Source of the DNA: Saprospiraceae bacterium UBA6168
GTDB taxonomy: Bacteria; Bacteroidota; Bacteroidia; Chitinophagales; Saprospiraceae
DNA: 64,000 nucleotides
Assembly (NCBI GenBank): GCA_002435785.1
Contig: DIUC01000093.1
Location: 5,589 to 69,588, forward strand
Direction of reading: 5' to 3'
Numbering within the stretch: the first letter of the stretch is position 1; each line of letters opens with the position of its first letter. The translations under genes and the position numbers were made by a program. Shown here piece by piece: positions 41,515 to 53,000 of the stretch. The notes beneath the pieces are model-generated. The model did not search any database and was not told the origin of the DNA. It saw only the letters and a list, made by a program, of their open reading frames with translations.

Positions 41515-42900
41515 TCAGATTTTTTCAACCTTGGGTTGCATCATTTTTGTTGTTGCCGCTTGGTCGTTTTTTCCAAATGCCTTTTGCTTCGCAAAATGGA
41601 AGATGGCAGCGTAAAAATCCACCATGCGCAAAAATGGGTTCAAGGGGTTGGTTTTCAATGTTTTGTGCAAATAGGCCTGCATGAACACAAAGGTGATGGC
41701 GTAAGCAGTCAGCGTGCCTATTGCTGCACCATGAACGCCCATTTTTGGAATCAAAACCAAGTTGAGCAAGGCCGTGAGCAACAGGCTGAACAGGGTGTAA
41801 ATGAAATTGACCTTGGGTTTCCCAATAGAATCCAACACCGTACCGAACTGCACGGCATAAGGCAAAAACAGGCCGAAAAGGATGGTAATGCGCAGCAAGT
41901 TTGCCGCCTCGGCATACGCCTTCCCCGCAGTCAGGAAAATCAACCAGTCGGCCAGCAGGAGCACCCCGATGATGCATGGAACCATGAAGGCCAAAATGGC
42001 CCCTACCGCTTTTTCATAAAGCTGCTTTACCGCCCCGTTCCCTTCTTGCAACCTTCGGGAACTTTGGGGAAAGAGCATGGAGGCCATGCTTGAAGTAGGG
42101 ACATCCGTCAGGTTGGTGATGCGAATGGCGGCGTCGTAGATGGCCACTGCCGCCGTGCCGCCACCGGGCAAGGAGCCGAGCAGCAGTTTGTCCACCGTTT
42201 TGTACAATTGGGTGCTGATGTTGGTGCCAAAAACAAATTTGCCGTAGGCAAACAGCTTCCCTACCCAAGCCCAGTCAACCCTGCGGCTGAAGACGGCATA
42301 CCTGCGACCAAACATCCAAGCAACAATGGAAGACACCATTGCCGCCACTACTTGCAGGAGCGCAAGGTCTGTTAGCGCCACAGGTATTTTTTCAAGGAAC
42401 AAGTATAGGATATACCCAAAAAGCACTCCGCCCTTTGCGAAGTTGCTCCAAAAAATCCCTTTAAAGTCCAAATTCGCCTGTTGAATATAGTTGAACTGGT
42501 AAAAAGGAATGAGTGCTACGGTGGTCAGGCAGTATATCTTGAACAAAGTGGAAAGCTCCTGCGCCCCGAAAACCCGTGCTGCCAACGGGGACAGCGCCAT
42601 GCAAGTCAGCACAATCATCAGGGTTAGCACGCCATTTAGCACAAAAGAGGCGGTGGTAATGCGGCCAGCATCCTCGCCCTGCTCTATGGAAAGGTACTTG
42701 ACCAATGCGTTTTGCAAGAGGCCAATCCGCCCCACCTCTATGACGGAAACGATGGACAAAAAAAGCACCCAAACCCCAAAGACTCCCTGCTCAGGTATCG
42801 CCCGGTAAAGCAGCACTGCACCGCCGAAGCCGAACAGCATGGAAACTGCTTTTTCTGACAGGGTATAAAAACCAGATTTTAGCCAGTATGAGTTCTTCAT
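41515..42900 (-). CDS. Oligosaccharide flippase (Wzx/MOP family)
   Basis: 461 residues, twelve to fourteen membrane helices. Starts KNSYWLKSGFYTLSEKAVSM; YLSIEQGEDAGRITTASFVL and ASMLFPQSSRRLQEGNG are typical of polysaccharide transport proteins of the MOP exporter superfamily. Would move lipid-linked repeat units across the inner membrane. Placed between the chain-length protein and the methyltransferase. Confidence 0.88.
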   Translation of the reverse strand: MKNSYWLKSGFYTLSEKAVSMLFGFGGAVLLYRAIPEQGVFGVWVLFLSIVSVIEVGRIGLLQNALVKYLSIEQGEDAGRITTASFVLNGVLTLMIVLTCMALSPLAARVFGAQELSTLFKIYCLTTVALIPFYQFNYIQQANLDFKGIFWSNFAKGGVLFGYILYLFLEKIPVALTDLALLQVVAAMVSSIVAWMFGRRYAVFSRRVDWAWVGKLFAYGKFVFGTNISTQLYKTVDKLLLGSLPGGGTAAVAIYDAAIRITNLTDVPTSSMASMLFPQSSRRLQEGNGAVKQLYEKAVGAILAFMVPCIIGVLLLADWLIFLTAGKAYAEAANLLRITILFGLFLPYAVQFGTVLDSIGKPKVNFIYTLFSLLLTALLNLVLIPKMGVHGAAIGTLTAYAITFVFMQAYLHKTLKTNPLNPFLRMVDFYAAIFHFAKQKAFGKNDQAATTKMMQPKVEKI

Positions 42901-42960
42901 TTATGTGAATGGGCGTCGTTAGTAGGCACTATATGCCTTATTGTAATTGCCAAGGTCAAT

Positions 42961-45201
42961 TCAAAGGTTCTTCAAATCAACCTTGTTGAGAATGCCGCCG
43001 AGCATCTTACCGTTCAGGCCACGCAGGAAATCAAGCGTGTCCTTGTCCTCGTTTCCTATCGGCGATTCAGCAGACATCACCGCCACCACTTTGTCAATAA
43101 AGGGCATAAGCTCCCTTGCATCCGAAAACTTGTTCATTGCGGCAGCCTCCAAAAAGACAAAATCGTACTTTTTGCTGTATTGTTCAATCACCTTTTTGAA
43201 GTTCTTGCCCGCAAGTACCTCGGCTGGGCTTTGGCTTCCACCCTTGTTGGCGACGATGTCAATGCTTTGCATTGTGGCATCATTTGCAGCGGCTGTTTCT
43301 GGCGATGAAAGTTGGCCATAGCCGTCCTCAATCCCCAATCCCGTTTTCTGCTTTGGGCCAACGGTCGTTATTTCGATGAACGATTTGGTCTTGTAGCCCG
43401 ACAGGGTGTTGTTCTTGAAATTGGTGTCAATTATCAGGATTTTCTTGTCGTTCAGGCTGAGGGCATACGCCAACATCACGATTAGAAACGACTTCCCTTC
43501 CTGCGGTTTGGGACTGGCAAACAGGATGCACTTTGCCCCTGAACCTTCTATGACGGTTCGGATTTTTCGGATGCTTTCCTTGAAAACCTCCAAATCTGGC
43601 CTTGACTGGAAAGACAAAAAGAGGTTGTGCAAGCTCAAGCCCCTGACTTTCACGTCGTTTACATGGCCCAACAAGGGGAGTTTCGTAATCCGTTGGAACT
43701 GCGAGGGTGATTGGAGGCTGGAGTCTATGAACGCCAACAAAAACAGGATGATGCTCGCTATGGAACCGCCCGCCACCCCAGCAAACGCTGCAAAAACTGC
43801 CCGATGCTTTGATTCTGGCTCGTAAGGGTATTCCGGATTTTCGATGATGGTCAATGGGTTTTCAGCGCCTTCGACGTAGTTTTTGGCAGCTTCAAATTTG
43901 TCACGGGCAGCCGAATACTCCTTGTCAATGCGTTCCTTCTCTGCTAAAAGCGATGCCAATGTGTTGTCGTTGATGGTCAAGGCCGTTGCTTTGCGCTCAA
44001 GCCGCCTGATTTCAGTATTGATGGATAGTTCCGCTTGCTGGGCCAACTCCAAGTCCAATTGCAATTGAACTTTGTCCTGTACCATTTTCATGTTCGATTC
44101 ATCCAACTTGTTCTTGTGGGCAGGGTTAACTGGCACGTCCTCCTGAATCAACTTGGTCTGCTGTTTTCGCAACAAGTCTATCTGCTTGTCAATCGCCGAG
44201 GTGCTCTTTCCATTTGCAAATTCTTCTACTTTTTTGTCTTGGAGGTTTTTTATGCGGGAATCAAGCTCGTTGATGGGTTCTCTGTTTAGGATGGTATTGG
44301 AATAACCCTTTCCCAAATCCTTTGTCAGCGCAAAAATCTGGTTCTCCAAGAACTTGATGTTCTTCTGCAAGGCGGGCTGTTTCAACCTGCTTTCCTCCAA
44401 CATGATTTCCAAGTCCCGGATATGTGACACCACGCCCTCCCGCTGACTGGTCACGTCCACCAGCCCGTTTGCGTTCTTATAATTGTCCAAAATAGTGGAA
44501 ATGGAATCAAGCTCCTTTTTGCGCACTTCCAATTGTTTGGTAGCAAAATCCAAGGCCCTGTTTTGTTTGTAAGAAAGGTCGCCCTCGTGCATTTCAAAAA
44601 ACTTCTTGATGAAGGTGGAAACCACAAAAAAGGAAAGTTCCGGGCTTTCGGATTCAAACTCCACGCTGAGGTAATCCGTCTCCCCTATTCGTTGGATGTT
44701 CAGCTTTTTCAACAGGGCATCGTAGTCGTAGCCATACGCTTCCGCCAGTTTGTTGTTGCTGAGTTGGGTATGGGGTTTTTCGTTCATTACGGTGTCCGTG
44801 AAATTGGCTTTGAGCTTCATCACCACACTGTTCAGTTCATCCACCGACAGGCCAATTTCTTCGGCTTCTGGCTCCCTAAATGGGCGTTCGCCAGTTTTCG
44901 CCACCAGCAGGTCGTGCCGCAGGAGCGTATCCGTGAGGAGCCTAACACTGGTGCGGCTCTTCATCTTCTCGATGAGGCTGTTGAAGCTGCTCTCAATCTG
45001 GAATTGCTGTATGAACGGGTTGTCCAACTGCAAGCTGACACCTTTGTAGTCGATGATGCCAGTGGAAATCACGGCCTTGGATTTGTAGGCGGAGGGGAGC
45101 TTGCCAATAAAAAACCAAGTGGCGGTGGATGCGAGCAAAATGACGGAAAGGAGGAGCCATTTCCGCTTCAATAGTATGTTGACGAGGTACCCTAAGTCCA
45201 T
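42961..45201 (-). CDS. Wzc-like polysaccharide co-polymerase with degenerate tyrosine-kinase domain
   Basis: 746 residues. Wzz domain with the first membrane helix at about 13-32, a long periplasmic coiled coil (about 200-430), a second membrane helix near 475-495 (AVFAAFAGVAGGSIASIILF), then a cytoplasmic P-loop domain. Walker A is SPKPQEGKSF (K570, S571), Walker A' has D592 in ILIIDTN. The usual Walker B aspartate is E685 (FVFLEAAAMN), and the protein ends DLKNL with no tyrosine-rich tail. It probably sets chain length and links to the export channel, while its kinase function may be reduced or lost. First gene of the EPS operon. Confidence 0.87.
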   Translation of the reverse strand: MDLGYLVNILLKRKWLLLSVILLASTATWFFIGKLPSAYKSKAVISTGIIDYKGVSLQLDNPFIQQFQIESSFNSLIEKMKSRTSVRLLTDTLLRHDLLVAKTGERPFREPEAEEIGLSVDELNSVVMKLKANFTDTVMNEKPHTQLSNNKLAEAYGYDYDALLKKLNIQRIGETDYLSVEFESESPELSFFVVSTFIKKFFEMHEGDLSYKQNRALDFATKQLEVRKKELDSISTILDNYKNANGLVDVTSQREGVVSHIRDLEIMLEESRLKQPALQKNIKFLENQIFALTKDLGKGYSNTILNREPINELDSRIKNLQDKKVEEFANGKSTSAIDKQIDLLRKQQTKLIQEDVPVNPAHKNKLDESNMKMVQDKVQLQLDLELAQQAELSINTEIRRLERKATALTINDNTLASLLAEKERIDKEYSAARDKFEAAKNYVEGAENPLTIIENPEYPYEPESKHRAVFAAFAGVAGGSIASIILFLLAFIDSSLQSPSQFQRITKLPLLGHVNDVKVRGLSLHNLFLSFQSRPDLEVFKESIRKIRTVIEGSGAKCILFASPKPQEGKSFLIVMLAYALSLNDKKILIIDTNFKNNTLSGYKTKSFIEITTVGPKQKTGLGIEDGYGQLSSPETAAANDATMQSIDIVANKGGSQSPAEVLAGKNFKKVIEQYSKKYDFVFLEAAAMNKFSDARELMPFIDKVVAVMSAESPIGNEDKDTLDFLRGLNGKMLGGILNKVDLKNL

Positions 45202-45381
45202 AGTGGTTGTTGTGTATGTTTTCTCAAAAAAATGCCAGGAGGTGTAGCTTGGAAAATTGGCTGTTCAATGCTTCTATAATTACAAAGCAAAGTACAATGT
45301 GAACAAGCCTAAGGGAAATAGTGTGGAAGTTAGCCGATTGGACTATTCGCTGTTTTCTCATTTTTTTGCCAATAGTGGTGC

Positions 45382-45389
45382 AAAGATAG
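45382..45389 (-). promoter_or_regulatory. -7 box for the EPS operon
   Basis: On the minus strand TATCTTTG (then CAC), a full TAnnTTTG match, lies about 180 bp before the wzc-like ATG. This gives a long 5' leader of about 170 nt in which I see no known riboswitch. Confidence 0.5.
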
Positions 45390-45460
45390 GTTGCTAATGC
45401 AAGAAAGTAAAGCCGTCACGGGTAAGCCGTTTCTATTTTTTTTTTGCTCATGCGTGAAAC

Positions 45461-45491
45461 GAAAAAAGCGGCAACCCTCATGATTGCCGCT
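45461..45491 (-). terminator. Intrinsic terminator after the 277-residue T9SS gene
   Basis: AGCGGCAA / TTGCCGCT perfect stem with a nine-base loop, followed on the minus strand by TTTTTTC. It separates that gene from the EPS operon promoter. Confidence 0.85.
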
Positions 45492-45670
45492 CTATGACAG
45501 AGATTATCTTAGTCGAAACCAAAAGTCTTCTCTGTTCTCCCTCTCATTATAGTTTGGTTAAATGACGTTTATCTTTTGCGTTGGTTGTTGGGCATAGGCT
45601 CGCAGTATGCTGGCGGGGCATCTCCCCATCAAACAACCCTTGAGCCAGTGTTTTGGCAACCAATCCTGTA

Positions 45671-46504
45671 TTAATGCTTTGAAAAACGGTCGAGGCCAAT
45701 TTTCCAGTCCCCGCCCGAAAGGTAAACCAAGTAGCTGCCTGGCACTAAGTCGGATACCTGCAATTTTTGGTTGTTCTTGCCTTTGTTCAGGTCCATTGGG
45801 GCAGTCTTCACTTGCTTGCCCGTGGCATCCATGATTTGGATAGTGGCATCGTCAGCCACGCCAGCCCAATCAACTTTTATGTTGATGAAGTCGCTGGCTG
45901 GGTTCGGGAAGATTTTGAAGCTGGTAAGCCCCACTTCTTCCTTTGCGGAAAGGACAGCGTTCGGGTCGCAATTGCATACTGGGCTGCCAACAATCCCGCC
46001 GTAAGCATCGCCACCAGCACCCAAGATGGTCAGTGCGTTGCCAATGTTGGCGTTTTGGCTGTTGGGCGGCATGAACTCATCGGCGAAGTTGTCAACAATC
46101 GTGATTGCGCCGTTGCAGCCATAAGCGTTTTGGAAGCTGAAAAGTGGCATCTCTACCCCAGCCTGGTATTCTGGGAAAGCAATCCCTTGAATGATGAGGC
46201 CAAAAGAGATGTAGTCGAATTCAGGCGACTCTGTTGGCGCATTGTTCCTGGCATTTGCCTCCCAGTGCATCCCTGTCAAGTGGTCAACAATGTCAACTGG
46301 GTCGAAATTGTTGGTTGGCACTTTGATGGTCACCTGGCCGGTACCGGTGATGTTTTGCGGATTGGAATAGGTCGCCATCGGAACGATGGACACGGTGTAG
46401 CGCCCAGTCTCTTGACTGAATGCAAGTTTAAACTGAACTTGTGCGAAGGAAGCGGTGGAAAGAAACAGCAGGACTGCTGCACACAGAGTGTTTACTTTGT
46501 TCAT
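45671..46504 (-). CDS. T9SS-sorted protein sharing the N-terminal domain of the giant TSP3 protein
   Basis: 277 residues: signal peptide (to about 21, SFAQ), one domain (22-185), and a type A sorting domain (about 198-277: SFKIFPNPASDFINIKV, ending LDRFSKH). The middle domain matches the start of the 2757-residue protein next door: QFKLAFSQETGRYTVSI vs DFRIGLATDGKTYTVYA; TGTGQVTIKVPT vs TGTGQVTLVVPT; ESPEFDYISFGL vs ENPNFDYISVGL; FMPPNSQNANIGN vs FYAPNSAGSNPGN. Possibly a cohesin-like fold; function unknown. Confidence 0.82.
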   Translation of the reverse strand: MNKVNTLCAAVLLFLSTASFAQVQFKLAFSQETGRYTVSIVPMATYSNPQNITGTGQVTIKVPTNNFDPVDIVDHLTGMHWEANARNNAPTESPEFDYISFGLIIQGIAFPEYQAGVEMPLFSFQNAYGCNGAITIVDNFADEFMPPNSQNANIGNALTILGAGGDAYGGIVGSPVCNCDPNAVLSAKEEVGLTSFKIFPNPASDFINIKVDWAGVADDATIQIMDATGKQVKTAPMDLNKGKNNQKLQVSDLVPGSYLVYLSGGDWKIGLDRFSKH

Positions 46505-47034
46505 TGTTCTAGCTTTTATGTTTTTTAAAAAATGGTTCTACAACCTAATTATACTTGCGGGAGGACTAATGCCAATTTGTGGGGGATGCTTTGTTTACAG
46601 CGGGAGGGAATCTTCTAAATTAGCGTTCAAAAGTATGAATTTATTTTCACTTCTGCAAATTCAATTCATACACACCATATAGTCGAAAATCATGCCGCTT
46701 TCTTGATTATTATAGGTCAATTTCTAAATTTTTTATTGTGTATATTTAAAAATTTACAACAATAAAAAACTGATTTTCAGTAGGAAAATTTCAATGTCAT
46801 GGTAATGAAACACCCAGTTTTTTGTTGAAAAAAGCAAACGATTTGCCAAGGTCAACCTCAAGAAAATTCAACCCTAATTCCAAAAATAAATGACTTTACG
46901 CTTGGAATATTGACAAACCGTCCACTTTCGTCTTAAACCATTTTTCACCATTAAATGCAAGGCGAATCAGGATTAAAACGATAAGCCCGATATCACCTTG
47001 CAATTAACGTGAACGAATGGCACCTACATAAAGC
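46505..47034. other. 530-bp gap between the two paralogous-domain genes
   Basis: No gene seen. AT-rich. Contains a perfect 11-bp-arm inverted repeat TTTTTTATTGT (46729-46739) / ACAATAAAAAA (46759-46769), and a weaker pair ATGCAAGG / CCTTGCAA near 46956-47003 which could end the giant transcript. No convincing promoter box. Confidence 0.4.
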
Positions 47035-50000
47035 TTAAGGGAGCTGTTCGTAGATAATGAAGTTGATTACAGAAGATGTATTTCCTGGGTGGAGCAGGAC
47101 GTTGAAGAATATCATATTGTCAACGTCGTTGCCTGAGCCTTGGAAAATATACCGTCCATCAAGGTCTGTATCACTCGTTTTGTAGCCGTGACCAATAAAG
47201 TTGAAGCTACCGTTGGTGTTGCCTGGGTCGAGGAACATATCGAAGAAGATGAAGTCCCTGTCCGCCCCGCTGCCTTGATAGACTACCCTCCGGTCCATAT
47301 TGGCGTTTCCGGCCCAAAGCGCCTTGTGGCTGCCCATCGTCTTTTGCGCATGAGTACCATAGGTCATGGTGTTCGGGCTTGTGAAGTCAATGAACGGAGC
47401 CGTGGCCTTGTTCCTCGTCATGGCGTATGGTTGTGCCGTCATCACCCCGAGATGGTTCCGGTGGCGAACCACAAAGTAGTAGTCATCTGCCTTGGCTTTG
47501 AAAACAACCGGGCTAACGCCGTCCAAGTCCACGATGTCCCCATCCCTTTGTATCAGGGCTGCACGGGTCAACAGCCTGCTCGATGGCGTTGATTTGCTGC
47601 GCAACTCCAAGAATACCCAGTCAACGATGGCATCCGGGCCAGTCACTTCCAGTACGCTCGGCTGGATGTGCTCGCCGCCGCTGCCAAGGTGTATGAAAGG
47701 CTTGGTTCCGCCAGGAATGGTCAGGTCTGTGTAAGGCTCTGTGAGCGGTATCAGTCGTTTGCCATCCGCATCCAGCGTGGTGCGCAGTTTGTCGTTCATC
47801 AAGCCAGTTGAAGAAACCAACGAACCCTGCAAGAACGCTTTCAAGCGAACAAAGGCAAATGGGTCTGGATCCATGTAGTCGGGTGTGCCGTCAAGGTCGG
47901 TGTCGTCATCGGTCACGTCACCGTTGCCATTGGTGTCCTCGTCTATGGTCAGTATGCCGTCGTTGTCGTCGTCTGGGTTGCGAGGGTCAGACTCGCCCAA
48001 GTCAACTATTCCGTTTTTGTTGGCATCCTCAAAGCCATCGAGGAGGCTGTCCTCGTCCGTGTCATTGCTGACGGGGTCTGTTTCTCCCACGTCAACGAGG
48101 CCGTTCTTGTTGGCATCCTCCAAGCCGTCAGGCAAACCGTCGGCATCCGTATCGGTGTTGAGCGGGTCGGTGTCCACTCCGATGTCATAAGTCCCATCGC
48201 CGCCCGTTTCCACGACATCGGTGATACCGTCGCCGTCGCTGTCGCTGTTCGGGTCGTAAGGGTTCACGTCATCCGCATCTGCCACACCATCACCGTCATC
48301 GTCGGTGTCCACGCTGTTGATAAGGCCATCACCATCAAAGTCGCAGGCTCCAACGAGTTTGGAAGGCACACAAGCATCGCTGTCGTCTGGGTCAAAGAGT
48401 GGGCTGTCCTGTGGCGCATTTGCGATATAACCGTCTCCATCTGCATCCGTACCTGTGCAGGCAAGGCTGTTCGGGTCTGGGTCGCAGGCGTTCAATGGGT
48501 TGCTACCAGCGGTGGTCTCGTCAATGTTGGAGATTCCGTCATTGTCTGAGTCATTGTTTGGATTGCAAGGCTCCAAGTCGTTTGCGTCAGCTACACCATC
48601 GTTGTCGTCGTCTGGGTCGGCGGAGTTGGCAATGCCGTCACCGTCGCAGTCACAGGTGCCAAAGCTGCTGTTCGGGTCGCATTTGTCGAGCGGGTTGCTG
48701 CCTTGTTGGCACTCAACCAAGTCGGAGATACCGTCGCTATCGCTGTCGCTGTTCGGGTTGTATGGGTTCACATCGTCCCCGTCGTTTACGCAGTCGTTGT
48801 CATCGTCTGGGTCCACGCTGTTCACGAGGCCATCGCCATCGAAGTCGCAAGTTCCAGCAGAGACGCTTGGGATGCACGGATTGGTGTCGTCTGGGTCGTC
48901 AGCACCACTGAAACCGTCGCCGTCATTGTCAGGATACAAGCAGGCTCCTGCGTTCGGGTTCGGGTCGCATGGGTCGAGCGGGTTGCTGCCAGCCAACGTC
49001 TCGTTGATGTTAGAGATGCCGTCGTTGTCTGAGTCGTTGTTCGGGTTGCAATCGTCCGAATCAAGTGAATCAGGCACACCGTCGTTATCGTCGTCGTCGT
49101 CGTTGGCATTGGCAATGCCATCGTTGTCGCAGTCGCAGCTTGGCGTCGTGTTGTTCGGGCTGCACTGGTCGAGCGGGTCAGAGCCTGCTTGGCATTCCTG
49201 CGCATTTGTCAGGCCATCGCCATCGCTGTCATTGTTTGGGTTCAATGGTTCAGCATCTTGGGCATCGGCCACGCAGTCGTTGTCGTCGTCCGCATCCACG
49301 CTGTTGATTTGGCCATCGTTGTCGAAGTCGCAAACACCAGCAGCAGGGTTCGGCACACATGGATTGTTGTCGTTTGTATCGAACAATGGGTCGTTTGGAC
49401 TCAGTGTCGGGTCGTAGCCGTCGCCGTCCACATCCACTGCCGTGCTGCAGTTGCCGGTTGGCACTGGCGAGCAGGGGTCCAGTGGGTCGCTACCTTGCTG
49501 GCACTCCGTGATGTCGGCAATGCCGTCGTTGTCACTGTCGCTGTTCGGGTTGTATGGCGCAGAATCCTGCGCATCTGGCACACAGTCATTGTCATCATCC
49601 GGGTCAATGCTGTTTATCAGCCCATCCCCGTCAAAGTCGCAGACGCCCACCGTATGGCTCGGCTCACAAGGGTTGCTGTCATCCGGGTCAAAAGTTGGGT
49701 TGGTTGGGTTGACATCAGCGAAGTAACCATCGCCATCGAGGTCAACTTGCCCAGAGCAAAGCGGGCCAACGGGCGCCGGGCTGCAAGGGTTCAGCGGGTC
49801 AGAGCCAGCTTGACACTCGGCCAGGTCAGAAATCCCGTCGTTGTCGGTATCGCTGTTCGGGTTGAATGGATTGGAGTCAATTGCATCGTTCAAGCAGTCG
49901 TTGTCGTCGTCTGGGTCAAGGTCATTACTTATGCCGTCCCCATCAAAGTCGCAGAAGGCAAATGTGGCATTCGGGTCGCAAGGATTAAGCGGGTCACTCT

Positions 50001-53000
50001 CCCCAGGGTCAAGGACACCATTTTTGTTGGCGTCTTCAACTCCATCGTCGAGGCCGTCGTTGTCAGAATCCTTGTCAACTGGGTCTGTTTCACCAATGTT
50101 TACCTGCCCATTTTTGTTTTTGTCCTCCACGCCATCTGGAATACCATCGTCATCAGTGTCAACTTTTAGCGGGTTGGTATCAACACCTATGTTATAGACA
50201 CCGTCGCCTTTTGTTTCAACGACATCCGTGATTCCGTCGCCGTCAGTGTCACTGTTGGGGTCATACGGGTTGACATCCAACGCATCTGGGACGCCATCAT
50301 TGTCGTCATCAGGGTCCAAGCTGTTGATGATGCCATCTTGGTCATAATCGCAGGTGCCAGCGGCCACGTTTGGTACACATGGATTAGTGCCATTAGGGTC
50401 AAACAGCGGGCTTGAAGGAGGATAATTTTCATAGTACCCGTCCCCATCAGCGTCAATTGGAGGGCATACTGAACTATTGATATCAGGGTCGCAGCCGTTG
50501 AGCGGATTGGACCCGGCATTTGTTTCGTTAATGTCGGAAATCCCATCCCCATCCGAGTCGCTGTTCGGGTTGTAAGGGTCAACATCCGACACATCGAACA
50601 CGCCATCGTTGTCGTCGTCTGGGTCAACGTTGTTCAGCAAGCCGTCACCGTCAAAGTCGCAGGTGGGCAGCGTTTTGTTCGGGTCGCACTTGTCCAGTGG
50701 ATTAGTGCCGTTGGTGACCTCGTTGAAGTCGCTCAAGCCATCCCCATCGGTATCGGCGAGGAGTGCACTGGTCTCCGTAGTGTCTTTTTTGCCATTGTGG
50801 TTGGCATCTTCCGTACCATCGGACAGGCCATCGCCATCGGTATCAGGATTGAGTGGGTTGCTGTCAATGCCGACATTGTACTGGCCGTCGCCCTGTGTTT
50901 CCACATTGTCGGCTATGCCGTCCCCATCCGAGTCGCTGTTGGGGTTGTATGGGTCCACGTCGTTGACATCAAGCACACCATCGTTGTCGTCGTCGGTGTC
51001 AATGGCATTGGACTTACCATCGCCATCGAAGTCGCACGAACCAGCGGCCACATTTGGCACACATGGGTTGGCGTCATTTGGGTCGAATTGTGGGTCGTTG
51101 GCTGGGAAATTGGAGGCGTAACCATCCCCATCGTTGTCAACTGGCTGGCAGTTTGGCGCTGATGGACTTGGGTCGCATGGGTTGAGCGGGTTGGAGCCGA
51201 GGTTCGTCTCGGTAATGTCCGCCAAACCATCGCCGTCCGAATCGCTGAAGACATTGAAGTCATCCACATCTTGGGCATCGGGCACTCCATCGTTGTCATC
51301 GTCTGGGTCCACGTTGTTTGCCAAGCCATCGCCGTCAAAATCACAGGTTGCGAAGGTTGCATTCGGGTCACAGTAGTCCAATGGATTGCTCTCGCCAATG
51401 TCCAAAATTCCGTTTTTGTTGAGGTCTTCAGCACCATCGGATAGGCCATCCCCATCAGTATCAGCTTTGAGCGGGTTGGTTTCGCCTGCGTCAACTTGAC
51501 CGTTTTTGTTTGCATCTTCTATGCCGTCAGTCAAGCCATCATTGTCGGTGTCAGCACTGAGTGGGTTGGTATCAATTCCGGCATTGTAAATACCATCGCC
51601 ACCCGTCTCCACATTGTCGGGTATCCCGTCAAAGTCGCTGTCGCTCATCGGGTCGCAGTCGTCCACGTCGTTGATGTCCCGCACGCCGTCGTTGTCGTCG
51701 TCGTTGTCGGTGCTGTTGATGCTGCCGTCCCCATCGAAGTCGCAAAGGCCAACCCTGCAATCCGGCACACATGGGTTGCTGTCGTCAGGGTCGTATTGTG
51801 GGTCGTCTGGCGTAAAGTTGGCATAGTAGCCGTCCTTGTCGTCATCCGTACCGCTGCAAGCCAAGTTGTTGATGTTCGGGCTGCAAGGGTCCAATGGGTC
51901 GCTGTCACCTTCGCTTGGGTCATAAACTCCGTTGCCGCCTGTTTCAACATTATCAGGAATCCCATCACCGTCGCTGTCGCTATTCGGGTCATAAGGATTC
52001 ACGTCATCAACGTCGGCCACGCCGTCGTTGTCGTCATCAAAATCTTGCCCGTTCACCACGCCATCGTTGTCAAAATCACACAAGAAAGCGGTATGGTCAG
52101 GTACGCAAGCGTTGAAGTCGTCCGGATCAAAGTCAGGGTGGTTAGGCGGGTAGTCGCCGAAGTAGGCATCACCGTCGTTGTTGGCAGCCACACAAGGCGA
52201 AAGGTGGGTGTATGGGCTACACTTGTCTTTCGGATCTGACTCGCCTTGGTTGACGATACCATTCTTGTTGGTGTCCTCAACACCATCATCAATGCCGTCA
52301 CCATCCGAATCTTTCTTCAGCGGGCTGGTTTCGGTAAGTGGTTCATAGATTCCGTTTTTGTTTTTGTCCTCTGTTCCGTCTTTTATACCGTCACCATCGG
52401 TGTCGGGGTTGAGCGGATGGGTGTCAATGCCATTGTTAAAGACACCGTCGCCGCCAGTTTCAATCCAGTTGGACAACCCGTCGTTGTCGCTGTCGTTGTG
52501 CGGGTTGTATTTTTCTGCGTCCTGCGCATCTGGCACGCCATCGTTGTCGTCGTCGAGGTCATTCTGGTTTGGAATTCCGTCGCCATCGAAATCGCAAGTA
52601 GGTGAGGCCACGGAAGGCACACAAGCATTGTTGTCATTGGGATCGAAAAGTGGGTCACCCGGCGGAACGTCTGAGAAGAACCCGTCATTGTCAAGGTCAA
52701 CGTTGTCGCAGGTACCCCCATTGGAGAACGGTGAACAAGGGTCAAGTGGATCGCTCTCGCCTAAGTCCACGACGCCATTGAGGTTGAGGTCTTCTTCACC
52801 GTCTGCAAGGCCATCGCCATCGGTATCCGGGTTAAGCGGGTCTGTTTCGGTAAGCTCCCGGTTGCCGTTTTTGTTTTTGTCTTCTATTCCATCTTTTATG
52901 CCGTCATCATCGGTGTCGTCGTCAAGGGGATTTGTGTCAATGCCGACATTGTATTCACCATCGCCACCAGTTTCCACGTTGTCGGCAATGCCGTCGTCGT

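Noticed and set aside
48455..50169. Long plus-strand open frames opposite the giant gene
   Set aside because: They are shadows of the Asp/Gly-rich repeats: low-complexity Ser/Leu or Val-rich peptides with no domain, while the minus frame has clear Ca-binding modules.
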